Source: Steinernema hermaphroditum
Taxonomy: Eukaryota > Nematoda > Chromadorea > Rhabditida > Steinernematidae
Assembly (NCBI GenBank): GCA_030435675.1
Contig: CM059622.1
Location: 17,360,001 to 17,424,000 of the forward strand
DNA: 64,000 nucleotides
Direction: 5' to 3'
The position numbers and the translations under genes were made by a program. The notes beneath the pieces were generated by a model. The model did not search any database, was not told where the DNA came from, and saw only the letters and a program-made list of their open reading frames with translations. The first letter of the stretch is position 1, and every line of letters starts with the position of its first letter. Below are positions 12,661-26,296 of this stretch, one piece after another.

Positions 12661-15600
12661 TCAATCGCTGTGCGATCTCTCCATGTTCATCATCATCGGC
12701 AAGTTGACGAAGTCGTTCTTCATGTATCCACCAAACCGCCACACGAGCGGAATAGTCAATGCCGTGATGATGGCACTGACGGTGCAGAGTCTCTGTGTTT
12801 CAGAGATGTCAATGTAGTAGCCAGTGATCAGTGGAGTCATGACAATCGCCGACACTTGGACGATTCGGTTGAGGGCGGCCGCTTTTCCGACATGCGATCT
12901 CGGAACGGAAGACATCACCTGGGCGGTGAGCTGGCCGATGGCGATGCAGGCTCCAAGCACTTGAAGGGGCATGCCGATGATGAGGTGGTGGTACTCGGAG
13001 ACTTGACTCAAGTAGCCGTACGACGCGAGCAGAAGAGTGCAAGCGATCATGACCAGCTGCTGGGGACCAAATCGGCGTTGCAGGAAGGGCAGAATGAAGA
13101 GGTTGGCGAAGAGAGCGGTGGCGCCGAGAACGAAGGCGAGTTTGGACATGTCGCCAGGGTTGGAGAGCATACGAGTGGCCATGTGGATACGGACGATTTG
13201 GTCGTAAGCGTTGTAAGGAGCGGAGATGAGCTAAAAAAGAACAATTTTAAAATCTAATGTATCTCGAATAGGATACGAATGTACGGTAGAATATGCGAAA
13301 AGAATTTCACCTTTAATGTTCATGTCACATTGCTACAGTGAAATCTGTAGGATACGTTACAATGGACTTCTGCAAGGAGCGGATCCCAGAGTTTCTTATT
13401 AAAGAAATTTGGTCGTCAAATAGACCGGATTTCAAACCCCTAGACTCTAAGGTTTTTTTTTGGTGGCCTTTCTCGCGGCAGTATATGTGGTCATTTAAAA
13501 ATGAATCTATGATATTCGAAGTAATATTTGTTGTTCTTTCATGCGATAAATGTTGTTTGTTTTAATTCGTTCACCTTTTCGAGAAACGACCGATCTTCGC
13601 TGTGACAGAACTTTTACCGGACCCTATAGATTAGACTTCATGATACTTTTCTATGTAAACTCACTATTTGTTTAGTTTCAGAAGCCTCCTTGTAATCTGT
13701 TTGCTTTAACATATCATGCGCATAATTTTGTGCTGGCGGTTCATTTACCAAAACCTGCGTTTTATACTGCTTATAGCATGTCAATTTTGAGCAATCCTGT
13801 ACTTTCATTGAAGTAATGTGGATAGCACTTACGGCGAGGAACATGAGCGACCTCTTGGCCTTGGGTTCTGCGAGAATATCGAGGTAGGCCGAAAGCGATG
13901 GAAGACGGCTCAATGTCTTCTCTGAAAACGGCTCAATCAATTTAGCCAGCTTACAATGCGGCTACCCGAGTTGTCCGACGGCATGACGTAATAACAGAGA
14001 GGAAGTACCGTTGCCAGCAAGACGCATCCACAGATCGTTTCGGAAATCTCAATGGATGGAGAGATTATGTAGAGGACTTGGATGGCGAGGTATGGCCCAG
14101 CGGCGAAAGCGATGCTGAGGGGAATGGTGAGTCTCATCAGGAGCCTGGAGCGTTCCTTGTCATCACCATCTTCACCGACCATCTGCGCTATGCATGCGTC
14201 GACGATAAGAGGCATGTGGTGGAAGGCGAGGAGAAGGTTAAATCCGGCGAAGCCATAGAAGTCTTTAATTCTGATGATTCCGATCTGTGTTCATCGCAGT
14301 GAATGCACGATTCTGCTATGTTATTGTGTGTACCTGGTAGATTCCAATGACAACGGTGCACACCAACGCCGTCAGTCGGCATCCTTTCGAGTCGATCTGT
14401 AATTACATCGAACATCGCGCGATGCACATTCACTTTCCGTCCGTCGGGTCAGTTCGCAGTTCAGTGGCGAACGCAAATTGCATAATAATTGTTTTTGCGC
14501 AAATGAGACTATCTTATTGCTTCGATTTGTGTCAAGTGGAAGTGATCGCCTCAAGTAGTGGTGGGGAATTGGAACGCTTTTTGAGGGAATTCAGGGGTTC
14601 TTTAGTTAACGGTTAAAGAGTTATTGAAGGAGAAGAAACCGGTCATGGATGAAACATTGAATTGCTTGGATTGTTGAAAATGTAGCTATGAGATTTTCAA
14701 TTTTAGCTAGCCCACTTTGAGAGCGAATTCTCACCCACTCATGCCACTCATCACCGTCGAATTTTAAGTTCTAGTGAGCTGCACATCGGAAATATTGGGT
14801 AAACAAATTAGCCATGGGCCTTTAAAAATGACATCATAAGTACTAGAATCTTATATAGAATTTCACGGCATAAAGCCGTTCCAGGTGTCCCCTTTGTGGT
14901 CTTAGGCGTCCCCTTTGCTTTGTGGGCTTTCTGATGCCCGATGCCGGATTTCAGGCGTCCTCTCTATGTCTTTTAGGAGGGCGAAACTAGGTTGGAAAAA
15001 TAAACGAGTCACTGTTTTTTAAAGCTAAATATAACCGGAGGTGCGTGAATGTCCTTAAAATGCTTATTTGAATACGCTACGAAAGAGGTTACCAATCCGC
15101 CGGCACTCCTAAACGATTATTGTAGGTCAAAAATTCGACGTATTCAGTCATATGCATTTTGATGAGCGTGTGGGTGTTTTGCTCAGTTTTGGCCGATTTT
15201 GCGACCGATTACAGAAAAGTACAAAACCGGTTTTGTCAACTACAATGACCTTATATAATACCTGTAATCTGGTCAAAAAACACGACGACATTTTTACATA
15301 ATTCGTCTATCAATGACTATTTACCCATGCACTAATATCGATCGGAAATGTGCATGTCGTTAAACCAAAAGCCCTCTGATAAGATTGCTATTTGTTCGTA
15401 CTGTCGTTTTGTGACTTTTACTCTTTCCGGGTACAATCTATTTAAAGGCCCAGATCAGAGATGGACACGAACGGATTGGATCGGTTGCCGTTCATTCCGT
15501 TAACCGTTGAACAGTTCATGACAACCGTTCAACCGCTTGGCTCAGCTGTCGGCTCAGCCGTTGCCCACCTCTGCTCCAGGTGAATATTTGAACGGACTTT

Positions 15601-16367
15601 ACTACACACAATCGTATATAACATTTCGTACATAAAACGTTTATTGTATCGTACAATCGAGATCTAAAAAAAGGGATTCGGCGCATTCTAAACAATCGAA
15701 CTCGAAGACACAAACGGATGGTCCGATCTCTATACTTCCGCTTATGTATTTTATATCTTTCACTCTCAGCCTCTATTCCTTAGTTCCCCACCAAAAAAGA
15801 ACTGTTGCTTTCCTTGAATGACAAGAAATACTGAATCATCTACCAGGATTCCTGTTATGATTTTTTGCTGTATGGAGGGTTTTCAGTTTCATCCCGATGC
15901 CCTTCATTGGGAAAGCCTCAAAACCTGTTCCTTTTATCGATTTCTATGCACGCGAATGGATAGCCAAAACCGCAGCAACAGCGTGAAAAAAAGCGAACTT
16001 CAAAACTAAAAAAACAATTCGCATCTTTGATTTCGATCTTTACAAAATGATCCAGATATTATGTAATTAAATCAAACCATCGAAGCGAAAAATTCAGTTA
16101 TCTTTGAACCAAAAAATGCCGATAAAATCGAAAAAGATCGCTCACCATCTGCGCGACGAGGAAACTTCCAACGACGATGGCGGCGTTGCCCAACGAATTC
16201 AGCATGAGCATCCAGAAGAGGTCGGGCCGCGGCTCGATGTTCCATTGTGCGAACGGGATGAGGATCTTGCTCCACTGATCGCATGTGTTCCACAGGCCGT
16301 AGATGAGCACGATGAGCCAGTTGACTCGATCCCGCTCCCGTTTCGACAACATCCTCTCTCTGCGCAC
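12661..16367 (-). CDS. MFS transporter, SLC22A18-like, copy 2 (5 exons)
   Basis: Tandem paralogue of the gene at 7816-10374 with the same strand and the same exon plan. Exons read 16367-16146, 14396-14334, 14284-13966, 13921-13833 and 13230-12661; 1263 nt, 420 residues. The exon 3/4 joint uses a 44 nt intron (donor GTAGCC after codon TCG plus G) that restores the frame into EKTLSRLPSL. The short exon 2 (21 codons) corresponds to motif A plus helix 3 of copy 1, but reads IDSKGCRLTAL, so the DRxG core of motif A has become DSKG. The GKAAALNRIVQ segment near the C-terminus matches GKAAGLGAMAQ of copy 1. Intron 1 is 1.75 kb and carries repeat debris. Function is probably membrane transport, possibly altered by the loss of the motif A arginine. 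Confidence 0.82.
14867..14950 (+). mobile_element. Fragment of the inverted-repeat element, copy C
   Basis: It begins GGCATAAAGCCGTT, the same end as copy B at 45587, and continues with repeated GTCCCCTTTG-like motifs. The matching right end was not found. It sits in intron 1 of MFS copy 2. Confidence 0.5.
15456..15573. repeat. Short element with 9 bp inverted ends
   Basis: It begins CAGAGATGG and ends CCACCTCTG, nearly perfect inverted ends. The interior is rich in ACCGTT, CAACCG and GCTCAG words. The same AGAGATGG outer end and a CAACCGG core recur in the hairpin at 47164-47542, so the two may be related. Confidence 0.4.
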
Positions 16368-18799
16368 TTCCTGAAGAGCGCTCTCTACGGAATATGCTTA
16401 AAATCGGGGATGAACCGGATGCGTACCGCACACACCCGTGATCTCAAACTGGGTCACCCGACGCGGCGATTTTCCCAATTCGATCTCCACAAAGAGAGCG
16501 AAAGGACGACTTCTGGAAGTGAAAGCCGGTAGAGAGTACGCGCGCGAGTGGCGATCGCCGGGAAAGGAAAGAATGCGGCGGGCGACAATAGAGCGCTACG
16601 GGCGCGGTTCGTGTTATTTAAACACGTGTCGTCGACGGCGGCTTGATTGTCGCACAGTTGTAGAAGAACGAGGGATAGGTATTGTCGGGAATAATCTTTT
16701 TGTTTGTGTTCGCCAACGCTTTACACGGAAACGCGCGACAGACGTGGCGATGATCGGGGAAGGAAACGGTTTAGGGGCCGCAAGAAAGTAGCAAAACTGA
16801 AGTGGTCGTGGCAGCTGGAGATGCGTTGGCAATTGTTATCGGCGAGTGGAACGAGTCGGATGATGCAGATGTGGTTATAAAGTGATAAGGATGGGTGTGC
16901 AACACTCAAAGGGAAATTAAGGAGATCGTTTAAAGTAATTAACATTGAAAGGGGAGATCGTTTGTTGTTGTAAAAGAGATATATCGCAAAAATGGTATAA
17001 GGGAAAAAGTGAAATCAGTCACTCAGAGTGATGCACAAACCATAACCTGAACTCCTTACAGAGAAACGCATGCCTGAAAGAAAGAACTTCTCCTAGCTAC
17101 TTGCATTTTTTGAAAACTGTCCTTAGCTACTTAGCCACTATGTACTTGAATTTCCGTCCGAGTATTTACTTCTATCTATAGAACGTCACCTTAAATGGTA
17201 TCAACTCTTTCTCGAAGCAAACATACTTATACTGTTGTACAGTTACGCTGCTCGGAGAAGATCCTCTTTGTTATCAGTGAAAAAGAAACAGAAGTTGCGC
17301 AGCGTTTTTCAGATGATAAACGGGAAATCGTTCATCTTTTATAGGTCAGAACCAGAGATCGGAACAGAGCCGGAGCCGGAGCCGAGCCTCTGAGCCGAGC
17401 CGGAGCCGAGCCGGCTCGGACCACCCGCCTCGGCTCGGCTCGTGAAACCCGAGCCGAGTTGGGCTTTTTCTTAGATTTCCGGTATAAAATAACTTAATAT
17501 TTTTCATCTCAAAGGTGTTGGCGAATTTTTGCAAAGCGAATTTTTGTATGACTCCTGTCGACGGCAGGCATTATTTTAACATAATCATTTTTAGTCTCTT
17601 GTTTATCTCTGTTTGACAAATATGAATCTTGTACCGTAAAAACACTGAATAGATTTTCATCATTCCTTTTGGGATCAATATCGTAGAGGGTCGGACAATT
17701 CGACCCAACTCCTCCAAACTTGAAGGTGCTCCCTAAAATTCACAGTAAATAGGTGTCAGGATTAATTCACTAAACATCAGCATCGCGAATGAGGAATTTT
17801 AAGACGATTTTGGAAAACCGTTTATGTTCAGGAAGGCAATGAATAACGCTATTTCATGAAGGAGACCACTGTGACTTTAAACTGGAAAGGTGGAGTGTTC
17901 ACTTGGAAAAAGCAAGAGGAAGGATGTCGCAATTACGAGCGGCTTTGCGCGGAACCGGTATTCCCGAGATACTCGACCTTCTCTCCCGCTCTCGGCATAA
18001 TAGCAACTCCTAAACAAGTCGACAAAGAATCCGGATCCACTGGTAAGAGGCGTCTGCAGCCTTAGCGGCTTTACTCTTTTATAGTGCAAGACAGTGACCG
18101 GATCTCGGATTCGGATGGGAGGAATCTACGTGTTTCAAACAAGATCAATCATGGAAGGAGGGAGTTTTTTGCTCTTCTAAAAACATCTTCCCAAAGGCAA
18201 GCCCATTGAAACACTTTCGCTGGGTATGCTGTTCGGAATCCTAAGTTGCATAAAGGAGTATCCACCACATTTGAATACTAACAGCTTCGTTGTTCCAAGA
18301 AGTGGCAAACAAAGATAAGACACTAGCAAGGGAGGTACCCCAAGTAATTAGACTGACAAGCGCTGATTGGACTGCTTTGGACATAAAACTTCGGACCGTC
18401 CGTCCTGTTTTCGTGTAACATGCAGCAGGAACATGAAAATTACTTGTAAATCACAAGGGAACTCTAGCACGTCGAATAGCCGCTGGTTTGCCTACATTCG
18501 TTGCTTCCATGTCTTATCAAAGGAGATGAAGATTTTGTCGGCTTTCTTGAGTTTACATGGATTTTCTTGTAGCTGAATCGATCAGTATTTCCCTGATAAT
18601 TTGCTGTTTTCCCGCACTGTAGAGATGCCTTCCTACGTTTGCAAAACTAGGTCCTATCACGAAAAGAATGCTTTTCGCTTTATTGCGTACGGTAGCTTCT
18701 TTAAGTAGGGTTTGAATTCTCAAAAATTCTCTGAGCGGTTTTCTTTGTTTCTGCTGATTTCTTTGTGTCATTATTTATACGAAACTGTTTAATTTCCAG
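16368..18799. other. Intergenic interval upstream of MFS copy 2 and the DDX27 gene
   Basis: About 16380-16800 is GC-rich and adjoins the 5' end of MFS copy 2, so it is the probable promoter. A GAGCCG-rich simple repeat lies at about 17350-17465. No gene is recognised between there and 18.8 kb. Confidence 0.4.
17350..17465. repeat. GAGCCG-rich simple repeat
   Basis: Imperfect tandem GAGCCG units (CGGAGCCGAGCC and variants), then the complementary CGGCTCGGCTCG. The array is therefore partly self-complementary and can form a hairpin. Confidence 0.6.
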
Positions 18800-21700
18800 A
18801 TGGCCACGACGCTCTATCCGCCCACGATCGAGAGCGACGGCGAGGAAGTCCCCGACGTACGATCGTCGTCCGATGAAGAAGAAAGCGAGGTATAACTCTT
18901 CTACTTTCTATTTTTAGATAACTTTTGTAATTATGCAGGGCCTCAAGGTGCGTAAAAAGAAGAAGAAGCAGGGTGCATCGTCCGAGTTCGACGACAAGTT
19001 CTTTTTCGACGACTTCAGTAGCGCCACTGGTGATGATGCTGCACCTGACGCTTTGGAAGGGCTTCGTGGCTTCTTGAAGAAAAGCCGCGAATGTCTACTC
19101 CAAGACAAGATCGAGAGCGAGCGAAAACGTCAGAAGGTGGAGGAGAAAGTGATGCTGGGCGACTCGAAGCATGGCGTGCTGGAGGAGGATAGCGATGACG
19201 AGAATGGTGTCGTACAAGAAATGGAGGAAACAATGGATCAAGTGAAAGAGAAGTCGAAAAAGTCCAAGAAAGGAAAGAAGGACGAGAAAGATGATCTCTT
19301 TGACGCTAAGGAGTCAGAGACGATTATGAGGTCCACCAATCAGCTCTCCTTTCATCAGATGAACCTATCTCGCCCCATACTGAAGGTTCGTTCTTTAGCG
19401 GCTCTATCGACATGTGTTTCTGATCATCAGCGTCCTGTCCCTAAATAATTTCCCCGCTAAGCATTTACTGTTGATTGATTGTCTACTTACATTGTGTTTT
19501 TCAGGGTGTCGCTGCAGCAGGATTCTCAACCCCGACTCCTGTTCAAGCCACATGTATCCCCGTAGCCTTGGCCGGTCGTGATATTTGCGCTTGTGCTGCC
19601 ACTGGTACGGGTAAAACTGCCGCCTTCATGCTGCCCATCCTCGAGCGTTTGTTATTCAAGCCCAAGCAGAAGTCCGTCACTCGCGTTCTCGTCCTTGTTC
19701 CAACCCGTGAGCTGGCCATCCAGGTGTTCCAGGTTTCTCGGAAACTTTCGCAATTTTCGAACGTCGAAATTTGCCTTTGCGCTGGTGCGTTCGCTCTCTA
19801 CCTGCCGCAGAAAATATAAGCACTTATTTAGGTGGTCTCGATGTGAAGGCCCAAGAAGCGGCTCTTCGTCAGAATCCCGACATTGTAATCGCCACGCCAG
19901 GTCGACTTATCGATCATCTGTACAACTCTCCTAACTTCAACCTCCACGATATCGAAGTTCTTGTGCTTGATGAAGCCGATCGTATGCTGGAAGAAGCTTT
20001 CGCTGAGCAAATGAAGGAGCTCATTCGAATGTGCGCTCGGAACCGCCAAACGTTATTGTTCTCCGCTACGATGACGGATGAAATCAACGACCTCGCTGCA
20101 ATGTCGCTTAGCAGGCCCGTAAAACTGTTCATCAACGAAAATACGCAAACTGCTCAGAATCTTCGTCAGGAGTTCATTAGAATCCGCGAAAATCGCGAGT
20201 CCGATCGTGAAGCTATCGTTGCCGGTATAAACTTGGCCTACGTTAGCTTCTAATCGCGGAAGCTCTTTTTAGCACTTGTTACTCGTACTTTCCCTGACCA
20301 CACCATCGTGTTTGTGAGGACCAAGCGCGACTGTCAACGTCTTCATATTCTTCTCGGCCTCTTGGGTGTCAAAGTTGGACAGTTGCACGGCAGTCTCACT
20401 CAAACTCAGCGTGTGAAAGCTTTGGCTCAATTTAAAACACAAGAGGTGAGTAGGTCTGCGGGGAACCATCTTGTGTTGGAACCTATTCCTTGAGCATCTG
20501 TTTGTTGTTGTGTAACTGCGCTGATGGGCCAGGTGTCGATGTGTTGCCGCTGTCATTATCACTTTTCAATCTGCTGCGAAATCCAATAATTGCATCCATA
20601 ATGCTTGCAGATCATTGCAGCGATCTGCACTCAATTTACTCAGTCTTCTTTTTCGTGGTAGTTCTAATTGGTAGAAACATTTTGTTTTGGAAAGAAGAAA
20701 AACATGCGGTGAAATTCCCTTTTAACTATGATTTCAAATATAACACAAGCTATGGGGTTGTATTCTGGCATAGATTTTTCTGGGACTTTTCGAAATAGGG
20801 TGCTAGGTATTTAATTTTACAATGTACGCATTTTGCAGATCGATGTGTTGTGCTCTACCGACTTGGCCGCTCGTGGTCTTGATATCGAAGGAGTCCAAAC
20901 AGTTGTCAACATGAACATGCCTCTCTCTGTGAAGCAGTATGTCCACCGAGTTGGTCGTACGGCTCGTGCCGGCAAAGCCGGTCGCTCCATCTCACTGGTC
21001 GGAGAAGGTGAACGCAAACTTCTCAAGGAGATTATCAAAACGAAAACGAACCACCAGCTGAAGCAGCGCATGATCGCGCCTGAAGTCGTTGAAGCCTACA
21101 CTGAACGTATTGCTTCCCTGGCTGATTCGGTCAAGCGCATTGAGGCCGAAATGGCACTCGAGAAGGAGATGGCGCAGACGGAAACCGCGATGGAAAAGGC
21201 TGAAAATCGCTTGGAAGGTGGAACCGATGAAGAGAAACGTCAGTGGTTCCAAACAGAACGGCAACGACAGGAAGATAAGAGTGAGTGAGGCTGTTCTGTA
21301 CAGTTTCTTTACAATGGATTTTCAGAGAGACAAAAGGACGAGTTCAAGAAGAAGAAGGCCGCTGAGAAGGCTAAAGAGAAAGCCAACAAATCTGTAAGCC
21401 GTGTGTTAACTATTCCATGTACTACTTTTACAATTTAGGAAGAAGACGTGAAACTGGAAAAAATTGCCGCCTTCCAAGCTCGTGAAGCCAAGCGCCAACG
21501 TCGTAACAAGCGTATCCGCGCTGTCGAAGAAGAAACGAGTTCCAGAAATGGCCCCAGCGCTAAGAAGAAGAAGTCTTCGTTCACTAGTCATCTGACAAAT
21601 GTTGGCGCAAAGGCCGTTAAGAAGTTCCGATATGGGTAAGCTCAAATATTTGTCTTTTCGTAGATGACAGTGGTTTGCGAGCTGTGGTAACATGAATCCC

Positions 21701-22187
21701 CCTTTTGGGAAACGCGCCGATAATGATACTGAAGCAGTGTGACGATTTTTAAAGTTTCGACGCTCGCACCGAAATTCAAACCCATTAGGCTGACGTCGAA
21801 TCATCCAAATTAGGGATGCTTACCGGTTTCAACCAGCTTCCACCAGTTCCTCATTTTCCACCTGTAGGAGGTAGCGTTTGGTTCAGATACGGGTTCACTT
21901 ATGTAACTACAAAGCGGCAACTGGTTTTCGCTGCGCATTCGAGTGCTTTCTGCTTGCTCGTTCGGTACACCGCAACAGCCTCGTCGCTGGGCTGCTGTGT
22001 TGTCCTTGGCGCTATTGAAACAATGCAACATATCCGGCTGCAGCTGCTTTACGACAATATGAGTTTAATTAACATTTGGGTGTGTTTCAGTCCCGACGAC
22101 GAGGAGTTCCGCAAAGCGAAACGCGCCCATCAGCAGACAGCCGGCGGTGGAAGAGGAAAAGGGAAAGGCGGCCGAGGACGACGATAG
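18800..22187 (+). CDS. ddx-27: DEAD-box RNA helicase DDX27 / Drs1 (9 exons)
   Basis: Nucleolar ATP-dependent RNA helicase for large ribosomal subunit (pre-rRNA) maturation. Exons: 18800-18889, 18939-19385, 19505-19784, 19832-20224, 20273-20445, 20839-21280, 21326-21393, 21439-21635, 22091-22187; 2187 nt, 728 residues. The N-terminus is acidic and lysine-rich. Motifs in order: Q-motif region FSTPTPVQ (about 186-193), motif I ATGTGKT (211-217), PTREL (245-249), TPGR (294-297), DEAD (319-322), SAT (350-352), TDLAARGLD (468-476) and HRVGR (497-501). The long helical, Lys-rich tail ends in a Gly/Arg cluster and is typical of Drs1/DDX27, as is the [13 protein letters not shown] segment. The ATG directly follows TTTCCAG, suggesting trans-splicing or a 5'UTR intron. 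All key helicase residues are present. Confidence 0.93.
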
Positions 22188-25100
22188 AGCAGTGAAGAAG
22201 AGTTTGTTGTTATGTTGTTGGATTTACATTGTTATCGTTTTTGTTGTCGAATTGCTGTTAAAGAGATGGTTTGAGCCGTTTCCGGATAAGAAGTGATGGC
22301 TGAGTGCTTCAGAAGGCAGTTGTTCAGGAATGCGAGGGAGATCACAACAACGTCGCTGGCGGTGCCAGTGTCGTAGGTCGTCAAGGTGTCATTATGGGAT
22401 TTGACCGATCCAGGTGTAAGCCCTGGATCAAGTCACTAAATTGTGCTTGCTGAGGGCTGTGCTGGGCGTAGACTTATCTTCACCTTCTCGATGCAATATT
22501 GCTGTTGAGATGTGGAGAACGACCGGTCTAGTGGGGTTCATCTTTATCAACAATCACATCCTATATATGTACAATCGTAGATACAAAAGGGTGCCTAGTC
22601 AGTCTAGACGCTGGAGGGGGACTACTACCCAACAATTGCAAGCCGCATACAGGAGATAAGTTCATCACGTGATCGTCGACTCGATCAGCTGGCGGCGCTG
22701 TTCAAACTAGTGTTTGCCCGCGGGGCGGAGTCGATCTGGCGATCCTCGACGAAGCACTCATCAGCTGATGCGTCGCCGCCGACGCCGTTGGGCCAAGGGG
22801 AACGGACGGCTTCTGCTGCCTTTCGCGGAGATCATCGGGGCGAGGAGCAGCTGCTCTGATCTTCTTTGGGGACGTCGCAGTGACGCGCGAGCGAAAGGAT
22901 AAGCGCGATGGCCCTCGTTTATCGATCCATGAAACAGCGAAAGTTGCGATGTGTTTGTGTTTCTTTCATCCCCTCCAATTCGCCGCTGATGCGATGCTTT
23001 TGGGTGAGCGGCCCAGGATTTCTTCCCGCGGGCGTCTCCGACCGGTCTACGCGCCGCGGGGCTGTTTACCGTCCCTCGGCGCGCGCCCCTCTCAACTGAT
23101 GGAAACGATCGAAGTGCGTTGTTGTTTTCCCCTTCCAACGACTTTCGGCCTCGGCGCATCCGAACACGGGTCCTCGTATTGGATCTTCTCTTAGGGTACT
23201 CTCTCCTCAAGGCGCTAGCAGCTGTTCTGGTGTTTATCTCGCTGCAAATCCTGAAATATGATCCTTGCGGCGAGTTTTCCGAGCGAAAATCTGTTATAGA
23301 TTGTCGGCGTTTCCTTTTTCGTGGGGATAACAGCGACTCATAAGCAGTGACTCATAGCCACACATTGATTCGTTGTCAAGCTATTCATTGTCAACGTATC
23401 AGCCATATGTACACATCTATAATTACGGTAATTTTCGGCTCCCCTCTTGGAGATCAAGTCCTATATCATAGTCACCTTTTACTTGGTACTGTTATCTACG
23501 AATCATACTAATCCACATGATTTCGTACAAAACTTTAAGTCCTCTCATTCCATCATCAATGTGCTTACACTGGTGTTAAGCCACAAAGGTCATCACCGGT
23601 TATCTATCGGTCGTCGCGATCATATCATGCAGACGATCATTGGTCGCCTAATGCGCTTTCGCATTCAAGTCATAGCATAACTAGTTTGCCAGACAACTGG
23701 TTCAACATGCTTTCTCCTTTCAAGTAGGGTCTGACCGCTTGCAGACATAACCCAAATTGGAAATCGGTTGTTGTACTTTTTCGAAATCCATGCGTAAAAT
23801 GTAGGTCTGTCCAATTGGCCGTGGGTAATGGATTCTCTATTGATTTTCTGGAAAAGAATCACGGGCGTAAATAAATATTTCGCAAACAGTCGAGTTGATT
23901 GTATAATTGAAATGAAATTGGAATACCGCAAACTCGAAGTTAAAGAGATAAGAGGAACCATTCGCTTAGTCAGTTCTTCTTAGAAGCCATTGGGTTTTCA
24001 TTTTTTGCTAGAGCAGTGACCAAATCGCATTTTTAATCGTTGATCATTTTGCACGAACTAAAGGCGAAAGTTAGTGGGGCGTACCTAATCGAGCGTTACA
24101 GGTGGTAAACAAAGATATTAAAAAACAAGATATTTCAACTTTACTGCTAAACAAGAATTATTTACTCCTACGGAAAAGGTTACTTCACAACTGGTGGCTG
24201 CTGTCGGTACTTTCTGCTGTCGGTGTTTCTGAGTCCAATAAGTGCGTAACTATATGTTTTCATTATTGAAACGATAGTAGGAAAGTAAATATTGCGCAAA
24301 TTTATTAAAAGAAGCCATTATTATCCTTCAGTTAATACGTGAAATTAAAAACTTTGGAAAATAAGCGGGAGACGAACACTTCCTACCGATCTGGGCTTCT
24401 GGGCATCTGGGCCCAGTGACGGTGATGCGGTACTCCCGGTGCTTAAAGGGTCATGGCGAAGTCATTTCTCAAATCTTTCAGAGAGTTCCAATACCCCCCG
24501 CTTTTCACTTTCTTGGTCTTTTCACTTTGTTTCTTGAACACCCACAGTGAAACGAACTTCAACATCGTGTTCGCCGTCAAAAATTGGCTGGGGTTGGAAA
24601 CATCTCAGGAAATTTTTCCGCCGTGACCCTGTCCCTTTATTGCTGAGTGCTGGCGTAGTTAGTTATTGGTGCATAAAAGCCTTGACTTGTCTTCTAGTAA
24701 GCATTGCTCTTGTTTTTTCCATTTATCCAGCCTTGCTTGGTCTAGGTTGTGTTTTAATGGTGGCAATTTTCGTTATTTCCCTAGAATTTGTTTGACGACA
24801 CTTTTCCTCAGATTAGAGCTTCTGACGTGTGCACACTTAAGAAGCGACGCATCGCCTATCATTGCTATAAAAGGCAGTCCTGTGTTTTCCAAGAATCCGA
24901 CCTTTCGAAATCAACAAACCGTGCATCCCTAAATACGTTTCACAACACCAGCCAGTCGTATGAGAAGTATAGATCTTCTGTGCACAAAGGCTAAACGCCT
25001 GTGCTTTGTTTTCATGGCCACCAAAACAATGCCGTAAACAAAGCAAAGATCAGAGAAAGGCTGATATCTCTATATTTTCACCCACTTTGTTTGTGCCCCC

Positions 25101-26296
25101 ACCATCACCTTAGCAGTTCTTTCTTTGCAGGCGTGGCATTTGTGTTGTGAAATCGCATCTGCCGTCACTGGTATAGGACACTGCGACGTCAGCATCTGCT
25201 AGAATAAAACCGGCGACTGAAGAGACGTTCTGTTTAGACTTTAAGAGATATGCACCTGCTGTCTATTTGCATTGGAAGTGATTATTTGATCTTCTGTCTT
25301 TGCCGACATGATATGCTCCCAGGGTCAACATATTGCTTTAAGTGATAACAGTAGCGTTCTCGGAAAACAGCCTTTTTAAATGGTGATATTTGATTACGTT
25401 ACGATATTGTATGTCCATGCATCTTTTTTATACCCTTTCAACCCAAAAGCTGCTCTAAGATAAGTTACAACTGAACAGTTGGTTTAAGAATGTCGTTCTA
25501 GAAAACGTCCATAAATATGGACATGGAATTATTCGATATGTCGTTATCGACAGACTTTGAAAGCAAAAAGAACGGTTCTTGTATTACCTTCAAATGCAAA
25601 ATATCCGAATTTTTCCTGCGCACGACTGCAGTGGTGGAAATTTTGGAATCCCATGCCTGATCCATCACAAACATTGAGTCATTTTCCCGATCTCTTGATT
25701 CAAATGCATGTATGATTAAAAACTTGGGAAAAGGCCCAAGCTGTTCATCTTAAACGATGTAAACGCGCGCGACTTCGCGCCTTTTTGAATCTAAGGGCAA
25801 AGTGGCCCCGCGGCTGGCAAGACACCAGTAGCCTGCCGACGATGAATACACGAAAGGACGGTCTTTCGGATAGAGACAGCGTAGCCCTACGAGCGTCAAC
25901 ATTATCACTTAGCACACTTTGATAGGTTACTGTATTAGGTATTTTGTTCGATGTCGTTTGGAAAATGTGTCATAGGATTCTCAAATCAGACGGTATGAAG
26001 AGTAACATTTCTGGAGAAGCCGTTCTCTAGGATGCAGTTTAAAACGTAATTCAAAGTCACTAAGGTTTGTCGGTATGTTACGCAATATCGGCTACTCTGG
26101 CCAGCCGCAGACATTTGCCTGTATTTTGAAATACCCACCGCCTATCTTCCTCTTCCCCTGTTTGTTTACTTTGCATCGATTTTCCATGCATTGCCCTGCA
26201 CTTTCGCACATGTCGCGTCGCTTTGGAATCGCAAAATGACTATTAAACCATGGAATCCTCACCAACATCAGTCATTCACCGCCCCGGTTCATTCAG
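22188..26296. other. 4.1 kb interval without a recognised gene
   Basis: About 22690-23200 is GC-rich with open frames on both strands but no recognisable protein. A frame at 24547-24795 (plus) would encode two hydrophobic helices; it has no ATG at its start and no recognised family. No RNA gene, transposase or repeat array was recognised. Confidence 0.4.

Noticed and set aside
22714..23210. Overlapping Arg-rich frames on both strands
   Set aside because: GC-rich non-coding patch; frames mirror each other and lack homology.
24547..24795. Possible two-helix membrane protein
   Set aside because: Starts with a non-ATG codon, isolated, no similar protein known to me.
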